Shown piece after piece: positions 36,538-46,817 of a stretch of 64,000 bases of DNA. How positions within the stretch are numbered: the first letter of the stretch is position 1; each line of letters opens with the position of its first letter. The stretch is from NCBI RefSeq assembly GCF_009720655.1, contig NZ_WNKS01000016.1, positions 1-64,000 of the forward strand. Reading direction: 5' to 3'. Under the pieces are notes generated by a model, which was not told the origin of the DNA, made no database searches, and saw only the letters and a list, made by a program, of their open reading frames with translations. The DNA comes from Rhodoblastus acidophilus (GTDB lineage Bacteria; Pseudomonadota; Alphaproteobacteria; Rhizobiales; Beijerinckiaceae). The translations under genes were made by a program, and so were the position numbers.

Positions 36538-36562
36538 AACGGCGGCGTGCGGGATTGGTTCC
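36538..36562 (-). promoter_or_regulatory. EcfG-type general-stress promoter
   Basis: On the minus strand GGAAC (36562-36558) is followed after exactly 16 bases by CGTT (36541-36538). This is a perfect match to the alphaproteobacterial EcfG consensus GGAAC-N16/17-CGTT. The minus-10 lies 57 bp upstream of the ferritin-like gene start, a normal spacing. It ties that gene to the general stress response and supports its shorter start. Confidence 0.75.
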
Positions 36563-36682
36563 ACCGTCTTGCCTGCGCTTCGCGTGAGGACCGCGCCGCA
36601 ACCGGCGCGTGACCCGCGAGGTTCTGGGCGCGGCGGAGCGAAAGCGATGCGCGCGTTTGCGCAAACGTAAGATCGCGGCGCG

Positions 36683-36985
36683 TCAGGCCGAGGGGCAGAA
36701 GGTCTCGTAAAGCACGCCGATCAGCCGCTCGACGCGCGCGTCGGCCAGGGCGTAGCGGATGCTCTGGCCCTCGCGCGTGGGCCGCACCAGCCCGTCCTTG
36801 CGCAACAGCGCGAGGTGCTGCGACACTAGGCTTTGACGGGCGTCAAGCTTTTCCGTGATTTCGCCGACCGAGGCTTCGCCGTCGGCGAGCAGACACAGGA
36901 TGCGCAACCGCACGGGATTGGCCAGCGATTTCAAGAATTCGCTCGCCTGTTCGGCAGCGTCGCTCAAAGCGGCGGGATCGCTCAT
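36683..36985 (-). CDS. ArsR-family repressor of BigR/SqrR type
   Basis: The protein (100 aa from the ATG at 36985) has a winged helix-turn-helix: FLKSLANPVRLRILCLLADG, VGEITEKLDARQSLVSQHLA and LRKDGLVRPTREGQSIRYAL. Two cysteines, C31 (RILCLL) and C97 (ETFCPS), lie 66 residues apart. That is the spacing of the sulfide/persulfide-sensing pair in SqrR and BigR, and there is no metal-binding ELCVCD motif. It probably senses persulfides, but no sulfide-oxidation gene is near. A longer start at 37021 (MARTQKNEAKG) is possible. It is divergent from tex. Confidence 0.9.
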   Translation of the reverse strand: MSDPAALSDAAEQASEFLKSLANPVRLRILCLLADGEASVGEITEKLDARQSLVSQHLALLRKDGLVRPTREGQSIRYALADARVERLIGVLYETFCPSA

Positions 36986-37172
36986 CGCGCCTTTTGCTTC
37001 GTTTTTCTGTGTGCGGGCCATTTTGGCACGTTCCGCCAGCGCAAAAGTCTTGTCAATCGCGTCGGTCGGCATGGCGGGCGCGGAACCGCCTTTTCCACAG
37101 CGCCGGCTTTGACCCGAAGCCCCCCGAGGGGTAAAAGCGCGGCCCGCCCGGACCAACGATCGAGACCTCGCC

Positions 37173-39500
<2,328 letters not shown>

Positions 39501-39610
39501 GGCGCGGTTTTGAACGCGCGTCGCGACTTTTTTGCATCGCGGGGCGTTTTTTCCGGCGCTCTGGGGTGTTCAGGGCTGACTTGGCAAGGGTTTTTCGGTA
39601 AGGCGAGGCG

Positions 39611-40618
39611 ATGAAAAAAGCCGCAGCGCTGGGACTCGTTCTCGGTCTCCTCCTGTTCGCCGCCCTCACGTTCTATGAAGGCGTGGGCGAAGTGGCGCAC
39701 GCTTTTGGGCGCATTGGCCTGGTCGGGGCCCTGCTGATCGCCGTCATCCGCTTTGCCCAGACGTTCGGCGCCGCCTTCGCCTGGCGCTTCATGATCCCGA
39801 AACCGCGCCCCGCGCCCTGGATCTTCTGCCAGCTGCGCTGGGTGCGCGAATCCATCAACAATCTGCTGCCCGTGGCTTCGGTCGGCGGCGACGTCTTTGG
39901 CGCCCGTCTGTTGAAAAAACGCCGGGTCGACGGCGGCGTGGCCGCCGCCAGCGTCGTCGTCGATCTGCTGGCGCAGACGGCGACACAAGCCGTTTTCACC
40001 ATGATCGGCGTCGTCCTGCTGCTGCGCGCCGGCGTCGAGGCCGATTTGACCCTGGCCGCGGCGGTGGGCGCTATCATCATGGTCCCCGCCATCGCCGGGT
40101 TCTGGCTGGCGCCGCGCCTGCTGTCGATGGGATGGATCGATCGGCTCGCGCAAAAGATCGAGGCGCAGACCGGCTGGCCGTCCGTGGTCGGTCTGCCGGC
40201 GCTTCGACAAGGGCTCGACGTCATCCTGCGCAACCGCGCCGGTCTCGCCCGCGCCCTGGCCATCCACATGACCATCTGGTTCGTCGGCGCGCTGGAGATT
40301 TATTTCGCGCTGCAGTTCCTGGGCGATCAGCGCTCCTTCGCCACGGCCATCACCATCGAGAGCCTCGGCCATGCGGTCAAGGCGGCGGGCTTCCTCATTC
40401 CCGGCGCCTGGGGCGTGCAGGAGGGCGGATTCATCGCTTTGTGCGCCGCGTTCGGCATCGGTTCGCCCAACGCCATCGCGCTGTCGCTGATCAAGCGCAT
40501 TCCCGATCTCATCTGCGGCGCGCCCGGCCTCGCCCTGTGGCGCCGCCTGGAGGGCGAAAGCCTGTTTGCGACGGTTTTGCGCGCGAAACGGCCGGCGGAG
40601 GAAGCCGGACGTGCTTGA
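39611..40618 (+). CDS. hpnL: Hopanoid-associated membrane protein HpnL (LPG synthase TM-like)
   Basis: The protein (335 aa) has about eight membrane helices and belongs to the lysylphosphatidylglycerol-synthase transmembrane family. The conserved segments are NNLLPVASVGGDVFGARLLK, VVVDLLAQTATQAVFTMIG and KAAGFLIPGAWGVQEGGFIA. With an MlaC-like protein and an HpnI-type glycosyltransferase directly downstream, it fits HpnL of hopanoid clusters, which is thought to act in the transport or processing of extended hopanoids. Its end overlaps the next gene by eight bases. Confidence 0.88.
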   Translation: MKKAAALGLVLGLLLFAALTFYEGVGEVAHAFGRIGLVGALLIAVIRFAQTFGAAFAWRFMIPKPRPAPWIFCQLRWVRESINNLLPVASVGGDVFGARLLKKRRVDGGVAAASVVVDLLAQTATQAVFTMIGVVLLLRAGVEADLTLAAAVGAIIMVPAIAGFWLAPRLLSMGWIDRLAQKIEAQTGWPSVVGLPALRQGLDVILRNRAGLARALAIHMTIWFVGALEIYFALQFLGDQRSFATAITIESLGHAVKAAGFLIPGAWGVQEGGFIALCAAFGIGSPNAIALSLIKRIPDLICGAPGLALWRRLEGESLFATVLRAKRPAEEAGRA

Positions 40619-41186
40619 TCGCCGGATCTTTTTGGGGCTGCTGGCGGGATTGCCGGCTTTTGCCGCCCATGCGTCCGACGCGGACGCCGCCGTCGCTGTC
40701 GTGCAGAAACTGCAGGACAGCCAGACCGACCTGCTGAGCCGGGCGTCGAAAATGACCTTGCAGCAGCGTTTCGACGCGCTGCGCCCGGCGCTGGGCGCCG
40801 CCTTCGATCTGGACGGCATGGCGAAGCTTGCGTATGGGCCGGGTTTTGACGGCCTGCCCGACCGCGCCGACTGGACGCAAAGTTTTGGCGATTACGTCGC
40901 CGCCACTTACGCGCAAAGGTTCGAGTTCGTCGAGGCCAAGGGCTTTGAGCGCGACGCCAAGGTGGAACCGCGCGACGGCGCGCTGGTGGTCAGCACCCGG
41001 ATGATCCCCCTCAAGGGGGAGCCGATGCCGATCGATTATGTGGTGAAGGCTACGCCACAAGGTTGGCGCATTGCCGATATATTGGCCAACGGCTCGATAT
41101 CGGAGCTCACCCAATGGCGCCGCGCGTTAAAAGGTCTGGCGCTGAAGGATCTGCGCCAACGCGTCGCCAGCCTGCTGGGGCGCTAG
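40611..41186 (+). CDS. hpnM: Hopanoid-associated MlaC-like periplasmic protein HpnM
   Basis: The 191-residue protein starts at the GTG at 40611 (VLDRRIFLGLLAGLPAFAAH) and has a signal peptide. The mature part is of the MlaC/Ttg2D lipid-binding fold: QQRFDALRPALGAAFDLDGM, FGDYVAATYAQRFEFVEAKG, PIDYVVKATPQGWRIADILA and SISELTQWRRALKG. In hopanoid clusters this is HpnM. It would carry hopanoids or other lipids across the periplasm, which is an inference from the family. Confidence 0.88.
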   Translation: MLDRRIFLGLLAGLPAFAAHASDADAAVAVVQKLQDSQTDLLSRASKMTLQQRFDALRPALGAAFDLDGMAKLAYGPGFDGLPDRADWTQSFGDYVAATYAQRFEFVEAKGFERDAKVEPRDGALVVSTRMIPLKGEPMPIDYVVKATPQGWRIADILANGSISELTQWRRALKGLALKDLRQRVASLLGR

Positions 41187-41228
41187 GGCAGGATCCCCAA
41201 GAGTGGGCGCGGGTTCACGCGCTCCACT

Positions 41229-42470
41229 TTGAAAGGAATCAGCATGCTGACCGGACTGGAGGCAGGCGATCTGTTCGACGCCTCGCTGCCGCTCTCTGCC
41301 CTGTATCTTTTGGCGTTTGCGTCCTGCCTCTACACGGTGCTGGCGGTTTTCGCGGTGCGGCGATTTTTTCCGCGCGCCCATCGCGCCGCCGCGCCGAACA
41401 TCGCGCCGAGCGTCACCGTCCTGAAACCGCTTTACGGCGCCGAGCCGGGTTTGCGGGAGCATCTGCTGACCTTTTGCCGGCAGGATTTTGCTGGTCCTGT
41501 GCATATCCTGTTCGGGGTCCACAGCGCGGCCGATCCGGCGGCGGCGGTCGCGCGGCGCATTGTCGAGGCCGTGCGCGCCGGCGAGATCGAGGGCGCGCCC
41601 GCCGGGCTCACGGCGGAGCTGGTGATTGACCCGGCGCGCCATGGCGGCAATGGCAAGGTCGACAGTCTCATCAACATGTCCGGCGCCATCGCCGGCGAGG
41701 TGGTGGTGCTGGCCGACAGCGACATCATCGTCGCCCCGGATTACCTCAACCGTCTGACGGCGGCGCTGGAGGGGGAGGGCGTGGGCGCCGTCACCTGTCT
41801 TTACCGCGGCGTTCCCATGACCGGCTTCTGGGCGCGGCTGTGCGCCATGGGCGTGGATTACGCCTTTCTGCCCAATGTCGCCACGGGGCTGGCGCTCAAG
41901 CTGGCGAAACCCTGCATCGGCGCCACCATCGCCCTGCGCCGCGAGGTTTTGGAGGGGATCGGCGGGTTTGCGCCTCTCAAGGACCAGTTGGCTGACGATT
42001 TCGTGCTCGGCGCCTTGGTGCGCGGGCTCGGGTTGAACGTGGTGGTGGCGGATTTCGCCGTGCTCCACGCCCATGGCGAGCGCGGCTTTTCGGATCTGTG
42101 GCGCCAGGAAATCCGCTGGGCGCGCACCATCCGCTCGCTCGATCCCGCCGGCTATTTCGGCACGCTTGTCACCCATCCCGTCGGCTGGGGTGTGTTGGCC
42201 TTCGCCTTCCATCCGTTCGGCGCCGGCGCGACCGCGCTGCTGCTCGCCGGACTGCTGTGCCGCCGCATGCTGCAGGACGCGGTCGACACAAGGTTTTCCG
42301 GAGAAGCCCACCCGCGCGGGCTGCTTCCGTTTCGCGATCTGTTGGGCTTCTGCGTGTTCTGGGCGAGTTTTTGGCCGGGTCATCTGCGCTGGCGCGGCCA
42401 TGATTTCGACTTGCGCGACGACGGCGTGATGACCCCGGTCGAGGACGAGCGCGCTGAAGTGGCGGGGTGA
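41229..42470 (+). CDS. hpnI: Hopanoid glycosyltransferase HpnI
   Basis: This family-2 glycosyltransferase (413 aa) resembles ceramide glucosyltransferases. It has an N-terminal membrane helix (LSALYLLAFASCLYTVLAVF), VTVLKPLYGAEPGL, the metal-binding LADSDIIVAPDYL, the acceptor region LADDFVLGALVRGLG and the QEIRWARTIR motif, then C-terminal helices. HpnI adds N-acetylglucosamine to bacteriohopanetetrol, the first step towards glucosaminyl and cyclitol-ether hopanoids. The partners HpnK and HpnJ and the squalene-hopene cyclase are not in this window. Confidence 0.9.
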   Translation: MKGISMLTGLEAGDLFDASLPLSALYLLAFASCLYTVLAVFAVRRFFPRAHRAAAPNIAPSVTVLKPLYGAEPGLREHLLTFCRQDFAGPVHILFGVHSAADPAAAVARRIVEAVRAGEIEGAPAGLTAELVIDPARHGGNGKVDSLINMSGAIAGEVVVLADSDIIVAPDYLNRLTAALEGEGVGAVTCLYRGVPMTGFWARLCAMGVDYAFLPNVATGLALKLAKPCIGATIALRREVLEGIGGFAPLKDQLADDFVLGALVRGLGLNVVVADFAVLHAHGERGFSDLWRQEIRWARTIRSLDPAGYFGTLVTHPVGWGVLAFAFHPFGAGATALLLAGLLCRRMLQDAVDTRFSGEAHPRGLLPFRDLLGFCVFWASFWPGHLRWRGHDFDLRDDGVMTPVEDERAEVAG

Positions 42471-42538
42471 GCGCGCCCGGGGTTTTGGCGTGGGCTTTGC
42501 GCGGACTTGCGTTTAGGGGCGCGTGAGGTTTTGGACGT

Positions 42539-42724
42539 CTGATACGATTTCCGAAGGATCAGTTCGGAAATCGTATTCCGCTCGCGCGGCAATCCGCCCT
42601 TTGCCTGGAGGATTTCCGCGCGATTTCGTTTTCGCGGATCGCGAAGCGATCTTGCGGAAACCGTATGATTCGATTTCCGAAGGATCAGTTCGGAAATCGT
42701 ATTCCGCTCGCGCGGCAATCCGCC
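42539..42724. repeat. 132-bp palindromic intergenic repeat, one full and one partial copy
   Basis: The full copy is 42539-42670 and a partial copy (first 54 bp) follows at 42671-42724. The unit opens with the hairpin GATTTCCGAA/TTCGGAAATC and also holds TTTTCGCGGATCGCGAAGCG. A second full copy of identical length is at 54053-54184. Translated shadows of this unit (ISEGSVRKSYS) are seen in two frames and should not be taken for genes. Confidence 0.88.
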
Positions 42725-43104
42725 CACTGCGCCGCCCGCAAAAAAAAACCCCCCGCGGCATCGGCCAACAGGCTCCCGCGGCCAAAAGAACTCGCGTTTC
42801 CTGGCGGTGTCGCGCAGAATGAAAAAATCGCGCCGTGAGCCGCGCTGACCCATTGATGAAATCCTGGTCTCCTCCAGGGGACTCCAGGATCGGGGGATCG
42901 CAAACGGATCGCCCATCGGCGGGGGGCGTGCGGCGGTGTTGAAACGGCCCTCGCCATCGAACACGGCAACAGGCTGAAAACCATATTTTTCGTAATGCGC
43001 GTTGAACAATCGCAATGTCTGGCCATCCGCCACCTTGGGTTGAATAATGCCGGACAGAATTCCGTCCGATATCGTCCCCGCGACAAGCCGCTCAGGAGAG
43101 TGCC
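42725..43104. other. Gene-free stretch with an IS remnant
   Basis: This gap runs from the repeat to the amidohydrolase gene. The only protein-like signal is a piece of transposase on the minus strand (42911-43050). A run of eight A residues at about 42740 (CCGCAAAAAAAA) is unusual here. The amidohydrolase promoter should lie in the last 50 bp, after the transposase remnant, and CAGGAG serves as its ribosome site. Confidence 0.5.
42911..43050 (-). pseudogene. Remnant of an IS1380-like transposase
   Basis: The minus strand encodes about 45 residues (ADGQTLRLFNAHYEKYGFQP then VAVFDGEGRFNTAARP) matching the middle of IS1380-type transposases, where RLFNAHYDEYGFQP and VVFDGEGRF are typical. Sequence on both sides bears no relation, so this is a short decayed piece with no start, stop or terminal repeats. 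Confidence 0.6.
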
Positions 43105-44865
43105 ATGTGCCGTGCCTGCGTCAGTCATCTGATCACCAATGCTTTGAATTTCGGATTGCAGGCCGCGACGCCCAGCCGGCGCCAGTTCATGGCCTATGGC
43201 GCGGGCGCGGCGGCGCTCACGATGGCTGCGAGCCGCGCCGCCTTTGCGGCCGACAGCGGCGCCGACACGATCTTCAGGAATGGAACGATCCTCCCGATGG
43301 CCGGGCCCCATCATGCGGTCGAGGCGATCGCCGTCGGCGGCGGCGGCAAGATTCTCGCGGTCGGGTCTGACGCCGAGATCGCCGGCCTCAAGACCAGCGC
43401 GACCAAGATCGTCGATCTGCAAGGGCGCACGCTGCTGCCGGGATTCGTCGATCCGCATCATCACACCTGCGGCGCGGCGCTGTTCGCGGAACTGCTCACG
43501 GATGTCGGCTACACCAAATATCCGACGCGCGCGGCGCTGACCGAGGCGCTGCGGGCGATGGCGGCGAAGACCCCGCCCGGCCAATGGATCATCGGCTGCA
43601 ATTTCGACAATCTGCTGCAGGGCGGCGATTTCTCGATGACGGAGCTGGACGCGATCTCCACGGATCATCCGATCTTCATCTGGTATGTGAACATGCACGA
43701 CGCCGCAGCGAATGCGGCGGCGTTCCGGCTCGCCAAGATTCCCGACGACGTCGGCGTTCTGCCCGGCGGCGGGCATTTCGGCCGCGGTCCCGACGGCAAG
43801 TTCAACGGCCTCGTTTACGAGGAGCCGGCGATGCTGAAATTCGTCATGCTCGCCGTGCCGCCGATCACGCCGCAACTCGTCGGCAAGGCGCTGGTCGACT
43901 ATACCAGGCAGGTCGCTGCGGCCGGCAACACGACCTTGCACGAGCCGGGCACGATCATGCCGGAATGGGTCGAGTCGCTCGCAAAGCTGTCGAATTCCCT
44001 GTCGATCCGCATGAGCGCGAGCCTGATGGCCGACGCGATCGAGGCGAGCAAGGCGTTCGCGGCGCTGGGCGTGGGCGCAAGGGCGACGCATTTCCCCAAC
44101 AGCCGCTTCTCGCTCTACGGCATCAAAATCGTCGGCGACGGGTCGAACCAGACCGAAACAGGCGCGCAGACCAGGCCCTATCTCAAAAGCGCGTCGAAGG
44201 GCGCGACCAATTTCTCAGCCGCCGAATTCAAGCAGATGTGCGCGGCGGCGAAGGCGGTCGGCTGGCCCATTCAAATCCATTGCAACGGCGACGCCACGAT
44301 CGACGATGCGCTGAATGCGATCGAAGCGGTTTATGGCGCGCATTCGTCGCATGGCGTCAACCGGATCGAGCATTCGACCATGGCGCGTCCTGACCAGATC
44401 GCGCGCATGAAGGCGCTCGGCGTCCAGCCGAGTTTTCTCATGAACCACGTCTTCCTCTATGGCGCGGCCTATCGCGATCAGTTGTTCGGGCCGGAACGCG
44501 CCGCGTTCATGGATCCGGCGGCCGCTTGCGTTCACGAAGGCGTGCCGTTCACGCTGCACACCGACGCGCCCTGTTCGCCCGTGGGTCCGCTGCGCCTGAT
44601 CCAGGCGGCGGTGACCCGCCGGTGCGAGATCGACAAGTCGATCGTCGGCCACGCGCAGGCGATTTCGGTCGCGCACGCCCTCAAGGCGACGACCATCGAC
44701 GCCGCCCGTCAGATCGGACTGGGCGACACGATCGGCTCGCTCGAAAAGGGCAAGGAAGGCGATCTCGTCATCCTCGAAAGCGATCCGTTCAAGGTCGATC
44801 CCGACACAATCATGGCGATCAAGGTCAGCGAGACCTGGGTCGGCGGCGCGAAGATGTTTGGGTGA
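43105..44865 (+). CDS. Tat-exported amidohydrolase family 3 (YtcJ-like) enzyme
   Basis: The protein (586 aa) has a twin-arginine signal (SRRQFMAYGAGAAALTMAA, residues 24-42), so the folded enzyme is probably exported. The metal-binding amidohydrolase features are LPGFVDPHHHTCGAALF near residue 115, IQIHCNGDATIDDALN, NRIEHSTMARPDQIA and TLHTDAPCSPVGPL. The C-terminal composite part (IGSLEKGKEGDLVILESDPF) is typical of the YtcJ group. The substrate is unknown. It is flanked by repeats and an IS remnant, so it may be a later acquisition. Its codon use looks slightly less GC-extreme than its neighbours, by eye only. Confidence 0.9.
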   Translation: MCRACVSHLITNALNFGLQAATPSRRQFMAYGAGAAALTMAASRAAFAADSGADTIFRNGTILPMAGPHHAVEAIAVGGGGKILAVGSDAEIAGLKTSATKIVDLQGRTLLPGFVDPHHHTCGAALFAELLTDVGYTKYPTRAALTEALRAMAAKTPPGQWIIGCNFDNLLQGGDFSMTELDAISTDHPIFIWYVNMHDAAANAAAFRLAKIPDDVGVLPGGGHFGRGPDGKFNGLVYEEPAMLKFVMLAVPPITPQLVGKALVDYTRQVAAAGNTTLHEPGTIMPEWVESLAKLSNSLSIRMSASLMADAIEASKAFAALGVGARATHFPNSRFSLYGIKIVGDGSNQTETGAQTRPYLKSASKGATNFSAAEFKQMCAAAKAVGWPIQIHCNGDATIDDALNAIEAVYGAHSSHGVNRIEHSTMARPDQIARMKALGVQPSFLMNHVFLYGAAYRDQLFGPERAAFMDPAAACVHEGVPFTLHTDAPCSPVGPLRLIQAAVTRRCEIDKSIVGHAQAISVAHALKATTIDAARQIGLGDTIGSLEKGKEGDLVILESDPFKVDPDTIMAIKVSETWVGGAKMFG

Positions 44866-44866
44866 C

Positions 44867-44895
44867 CGGCCCGCTGGCGAGTTGCGGGCCGCTTT
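44867..44895 (+). terminator. Probable terminator hairpin after the amidohydrolase gene
   Basis: CGGCCCGC (44867-44874) and GCGGGCCG (44884-44891) form an 8-bp GC stem with a 9-base loop, starting two bases after the stop codon. Only a short T run (CTTT) follows, so it may be weak. Confidence 0.5.
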
Positions 44896-45226
44896 GGCGA
44901 ACGTCCGCTGTCCGCCGGTTCCTGATGAAGCCGCTCGAACGGGATGGTCTTGTTTTGATCTTGTCTTGAAGGCTGGTGAGAGCGGGTTTTTGGGAAATTT
45001 CCCGCTCTGGTTGAAATTCAGTCGCGCAAAATCGCGCAAAACCGACGAATTTGTGCAAAAAACACGCGATTTCTCGCGAAAAATGCGCGATTTTCGCGTC
45101 TGCACGTTGCGGGTTGTGGACGGGGCGCTGGGCGTGAACAGTGTTCGGCGCGCGGCCTTCCGGGCGGCGGACGGTGACTTATCGTTTTAATACATAGACT
45201 TGCGGGGGAGTCGTGATTTCGGTCGA

Positions 45227-45242
45227 TGTTTCACGTGAAAAC
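45227..45242. promoter_or_regulatory. parS-like palindrome
   Basis: The 16 bases TGTTTCACGTGAAAAC match 14 of 16 positions of the universal parS site TGTTTCACGTGAAACA bound by ParB; the inner 12 bases (TTTCACGTGAAA) are a perfect palindrome. The last two bases are reversed. No parAB gene is in the window. It could be a weak ParB site or chance. Confidence 0.4.
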
Positions 45243-45398
45243 AAAACATGAACATTGTCTTGACATATTGAGGGTTCTGACGCGTTTCGCGGTTTTCACT
45301 TTTCGCAAAAATGCCGCCGGGAGCAGTCCCGTTTCAGGGCGCGCGCGCCAAGCGGGGGCGCGTCTGCATATCATCTGGAAGGCGACGTCTCGCGGCCC

Positions 45399-45432
45399 GG
45401 CGTGGATGCCCGGGACAAGCCCGGGCATGACG
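45399..45432. repeat. Dispersed GC-rich repeat, copy 2 of 2
   Basis: The segment GGCGTGGATGCCCGGGACAA continuing to CCCGGGCATGACG matches 8023-8059 and has a perfect inner dyad (ATGCCCGGG/CCCGGGCAT). It is of the kind common between genes of Rhizobiales. Confidence 0.7.
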
Positions 45433-45453
45433 TTCGTGGATAGGCCCGGGCCG

Positions 45454-45639
45454 TCAGGTCACCGCCATTTGCGGAACCACGGTGATCTTCCAGGAGGCGC
45501 CGTCGGCCGATTCCTCAATGGACTGAACAAAACCCTTGACCACGACATCGCCGAAATATTCGTAGATCGCCTCCTGCTCTTCCTGGGCCTCCTTGCAGCG
45601 CGTGACCTGCCGCCCGTCCGAAGTCTCATAAGTCGCCAT
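45454..45639 (-). CDS. Small protein of unknown function
   Basis: This 61-residue protein (from the ATG at 45639; MATYETSDGRQVTRCKEAQE) has no recognised domain. It is acidic and soluble in appearance, with one cysteine and alternating strands in its second half (FGDVVVKGFVQSIEE and WKITVVPQMAVT). An ATG at 45648 would add three residues. Regular codon bias and a compact frame support it as a real gene, but no function can be given. Confidence 0.5.
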   Translation of the reverse strand: MATYETSDGRQVTRCKEAQEEQEAIYEYFGDVVVKGFVQSIEESADGASWKITVVPQMAVT

Positions 45640-45772
45640 GGCCCTCACTCCGATGAAGATGGACGCAATTTAAAACAGAGCTCGTTTCGTCACAATGGCA
45701 TGATGCGGGAGCGAAACCTCGCTTGCGCGCCGGCCAGGCCGGACCCATCTATGACGAGCAAGGAGACCGCCC

Positions 45773-46174
45773 ATGGCCGACGATTTCAAGGTGACCCGAA
45801 CCGACGCCGAATGGCGGGCGATGCTCACGCCGGAGCAATATGACGTGCTGCGCGGCCATGGCACCGAGCGGCCGAGCTCCTGCGCGCTGAACCACGAGGA
45901 ACGCGCCGGGACGTTCCATTGCGTCGGCTGCGGCCAGCCGCTGTTCCGGTCGCTGGAAAAATTTGAGAGCGGCACGGGCTGGCCGAGTTTTAATGACCCG
46001 ATAGAGGGCGCGGTGGAAACCAGCCGCGACGCCTCCTGGGGTATGGTGCGCACCGAAGTGCATTGCAGCGCCTGCGGCGGCCATCTCGGCCATGTGTTCG
46101 AGGACGGCCCGCCGCCCACCAATCTGCGCTATTGCATCAATGGCGTCGCGCTTGATTTCAAGCCCAGGGATTAG
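45773..46174 (+). CDS. msrB: Peptide-methionine (R)-S-oxide reductase
   Basis: MsrB (133 aa) reduces the R form of methionine sulfoxide. The zinc-binding pairs are CVGCGQPLF and [12 protein letters not shown], the substrate loop is [14 protein letters not shown], and the catalytic cysteine is in [12 protein letters not shown]. The missing second, resolving cysteine position near the middle cannot be judged by eye. The length is normal. It is divergent from the small protein gene upstream. Confidence 0.96.
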   Translation: MADDFKVTRTDAEWRAMLTPEQYDVLRGHGTERPSSCALNHEERAGTFHCVGCGQPLFRSLEKFESGTGWPSFNDPIEGAVETSRDASWGMVRTEVHCSACGGHLGHVFEDGPPPTNLRYCINGVALDFKPRD

Positions 46175-46268
46175 CCGAATCGCAAGGCTGGCGATTTCGC
46201 TCAAAAAAAGCTATGGGAACCGCCAAAGCTTCGGGGGCGGCTGGCCTCCAGACTGGCAGGACAGGTCA

Positions 46269-46718
46269 ATGCGCAAGGTTGTCGGCGCCAAACTTCACGG
46301 AATCCACGTGACGGACGCCAATATCGACTATCACGGCTCGATCACGCTCGATCCCGATCATTGCGAGGAGGCGGGAATCCTGCCGCTGGAGTTCGTCGAG
46401 ATCTGGAACAAGAATTCCGGCGCGCGGATCTCGACCTATGTGATCCTGGGCGAGCGCGGCTCGCGCTGCTGCATCCTCAACGGCGCGGCGGCGCGCACCT
46501 GCCAGCCAGGCGATAGCCTGATCATCTGCTCATCCATCTATGTGGACGCCGACGAAATTCCGAGTCTCAACCCGAAAGTGCTGGCCTTCGACCGCGACAA
46601 CCGCATCATCGACCGGTTGTCCTACAGGGTGGATTTCGACGACCAGGGCCGCTACCGCTTCGCCATCCACGACGAAACCGGCGCGAAACAACCCATTCCC
46701 CTTAAATCCAAAGTCTGA
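46269..46718 (+). CDS. panD: Aspartate 1-decarboxylase, extended form
   Basis: PanD makes beta-alanine for coenzyme A. The enzyme is self-cleaved at the Gly-Ser bond in DYHGSITLD (G23-S24) to make a pyruvoyl group. [39 protein letters not shown] and the C-terminal strand are in place. At 149 aa it is about 20 residues longer than the E. coli enzyme, mainly at the C-terminus ([20 protein letters not shown]). A hairpin follows 33 bp after the stop. Confidence 0.93.
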   Translation: MRKVVGAKLHGIHVTDANIDYHGSITLDPDHCEEAGILPLEFVEIWNKNSGARISTYVILGERGSRCCILNGAAARTCQPGDSLIICSSIYVDADEIPSLNPKVLAFDRDNRIIDRLSYRVDFDDQGRYRFAIHDETGAKQPIPLKSKV

Positions 46719-46743
46719 TAGACCGCACCGCAAAGACCGGCCT

Positions 46744-46796
46744 GGCCCGTCGCGCGAAAGCAATCGCTTTCGCGCTTTTCCTTTTTGCGACGGGCC
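46744..46796 (+). terminator. Nested hairpins between panD and serA
   Basis: An inner perfect 10-bp stem (GCGCGAAAGC 46752-46761, loop AATC, GCTTTCGCGC 46766-46775) is followed by TTTTCCTTTTT, the form of an intrinsic terminator for panD. Outer arms GGCCCGTCGC (46744-46753) and GCGACGGGCC (46787-46796) can pair around it. The outer arm ends 21 bases before the serA start, so an attenuation role is conceivable. Confidence 0.65.
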
Positions 46797-46817
46797 GCGA
46801 CGCATCAGGAGAAAAAA

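Larger units (their letters stand above)
44896..45453. other. Long gene-free stretch with dyads and a parS-like site
   Basis: This 558-bp region has no convincing gene. At 45018-45100 it is unusually AT-rich and full of GCGCAAAA/TTTTCGCG motifs (TCGCGCAAAATCGCGCAAAA, then ATGCGCGATTTTCGCG) that can pair with each other. At 45229-45240 a perfect palindrome resembles parS, with a TTGACATA stretch (about 45260) just after. The last part is a dispersed repeat. Confidence 0.5.

Noticed and set aside
42523-42822. Open frame reading ISEGSVRKSYS twice, looking like a repeat protein
   Set aside because: It is the translation of the 132-bp DNA repeat and its partial copy. The same peptide appears at the other copies and on both strands as noise.
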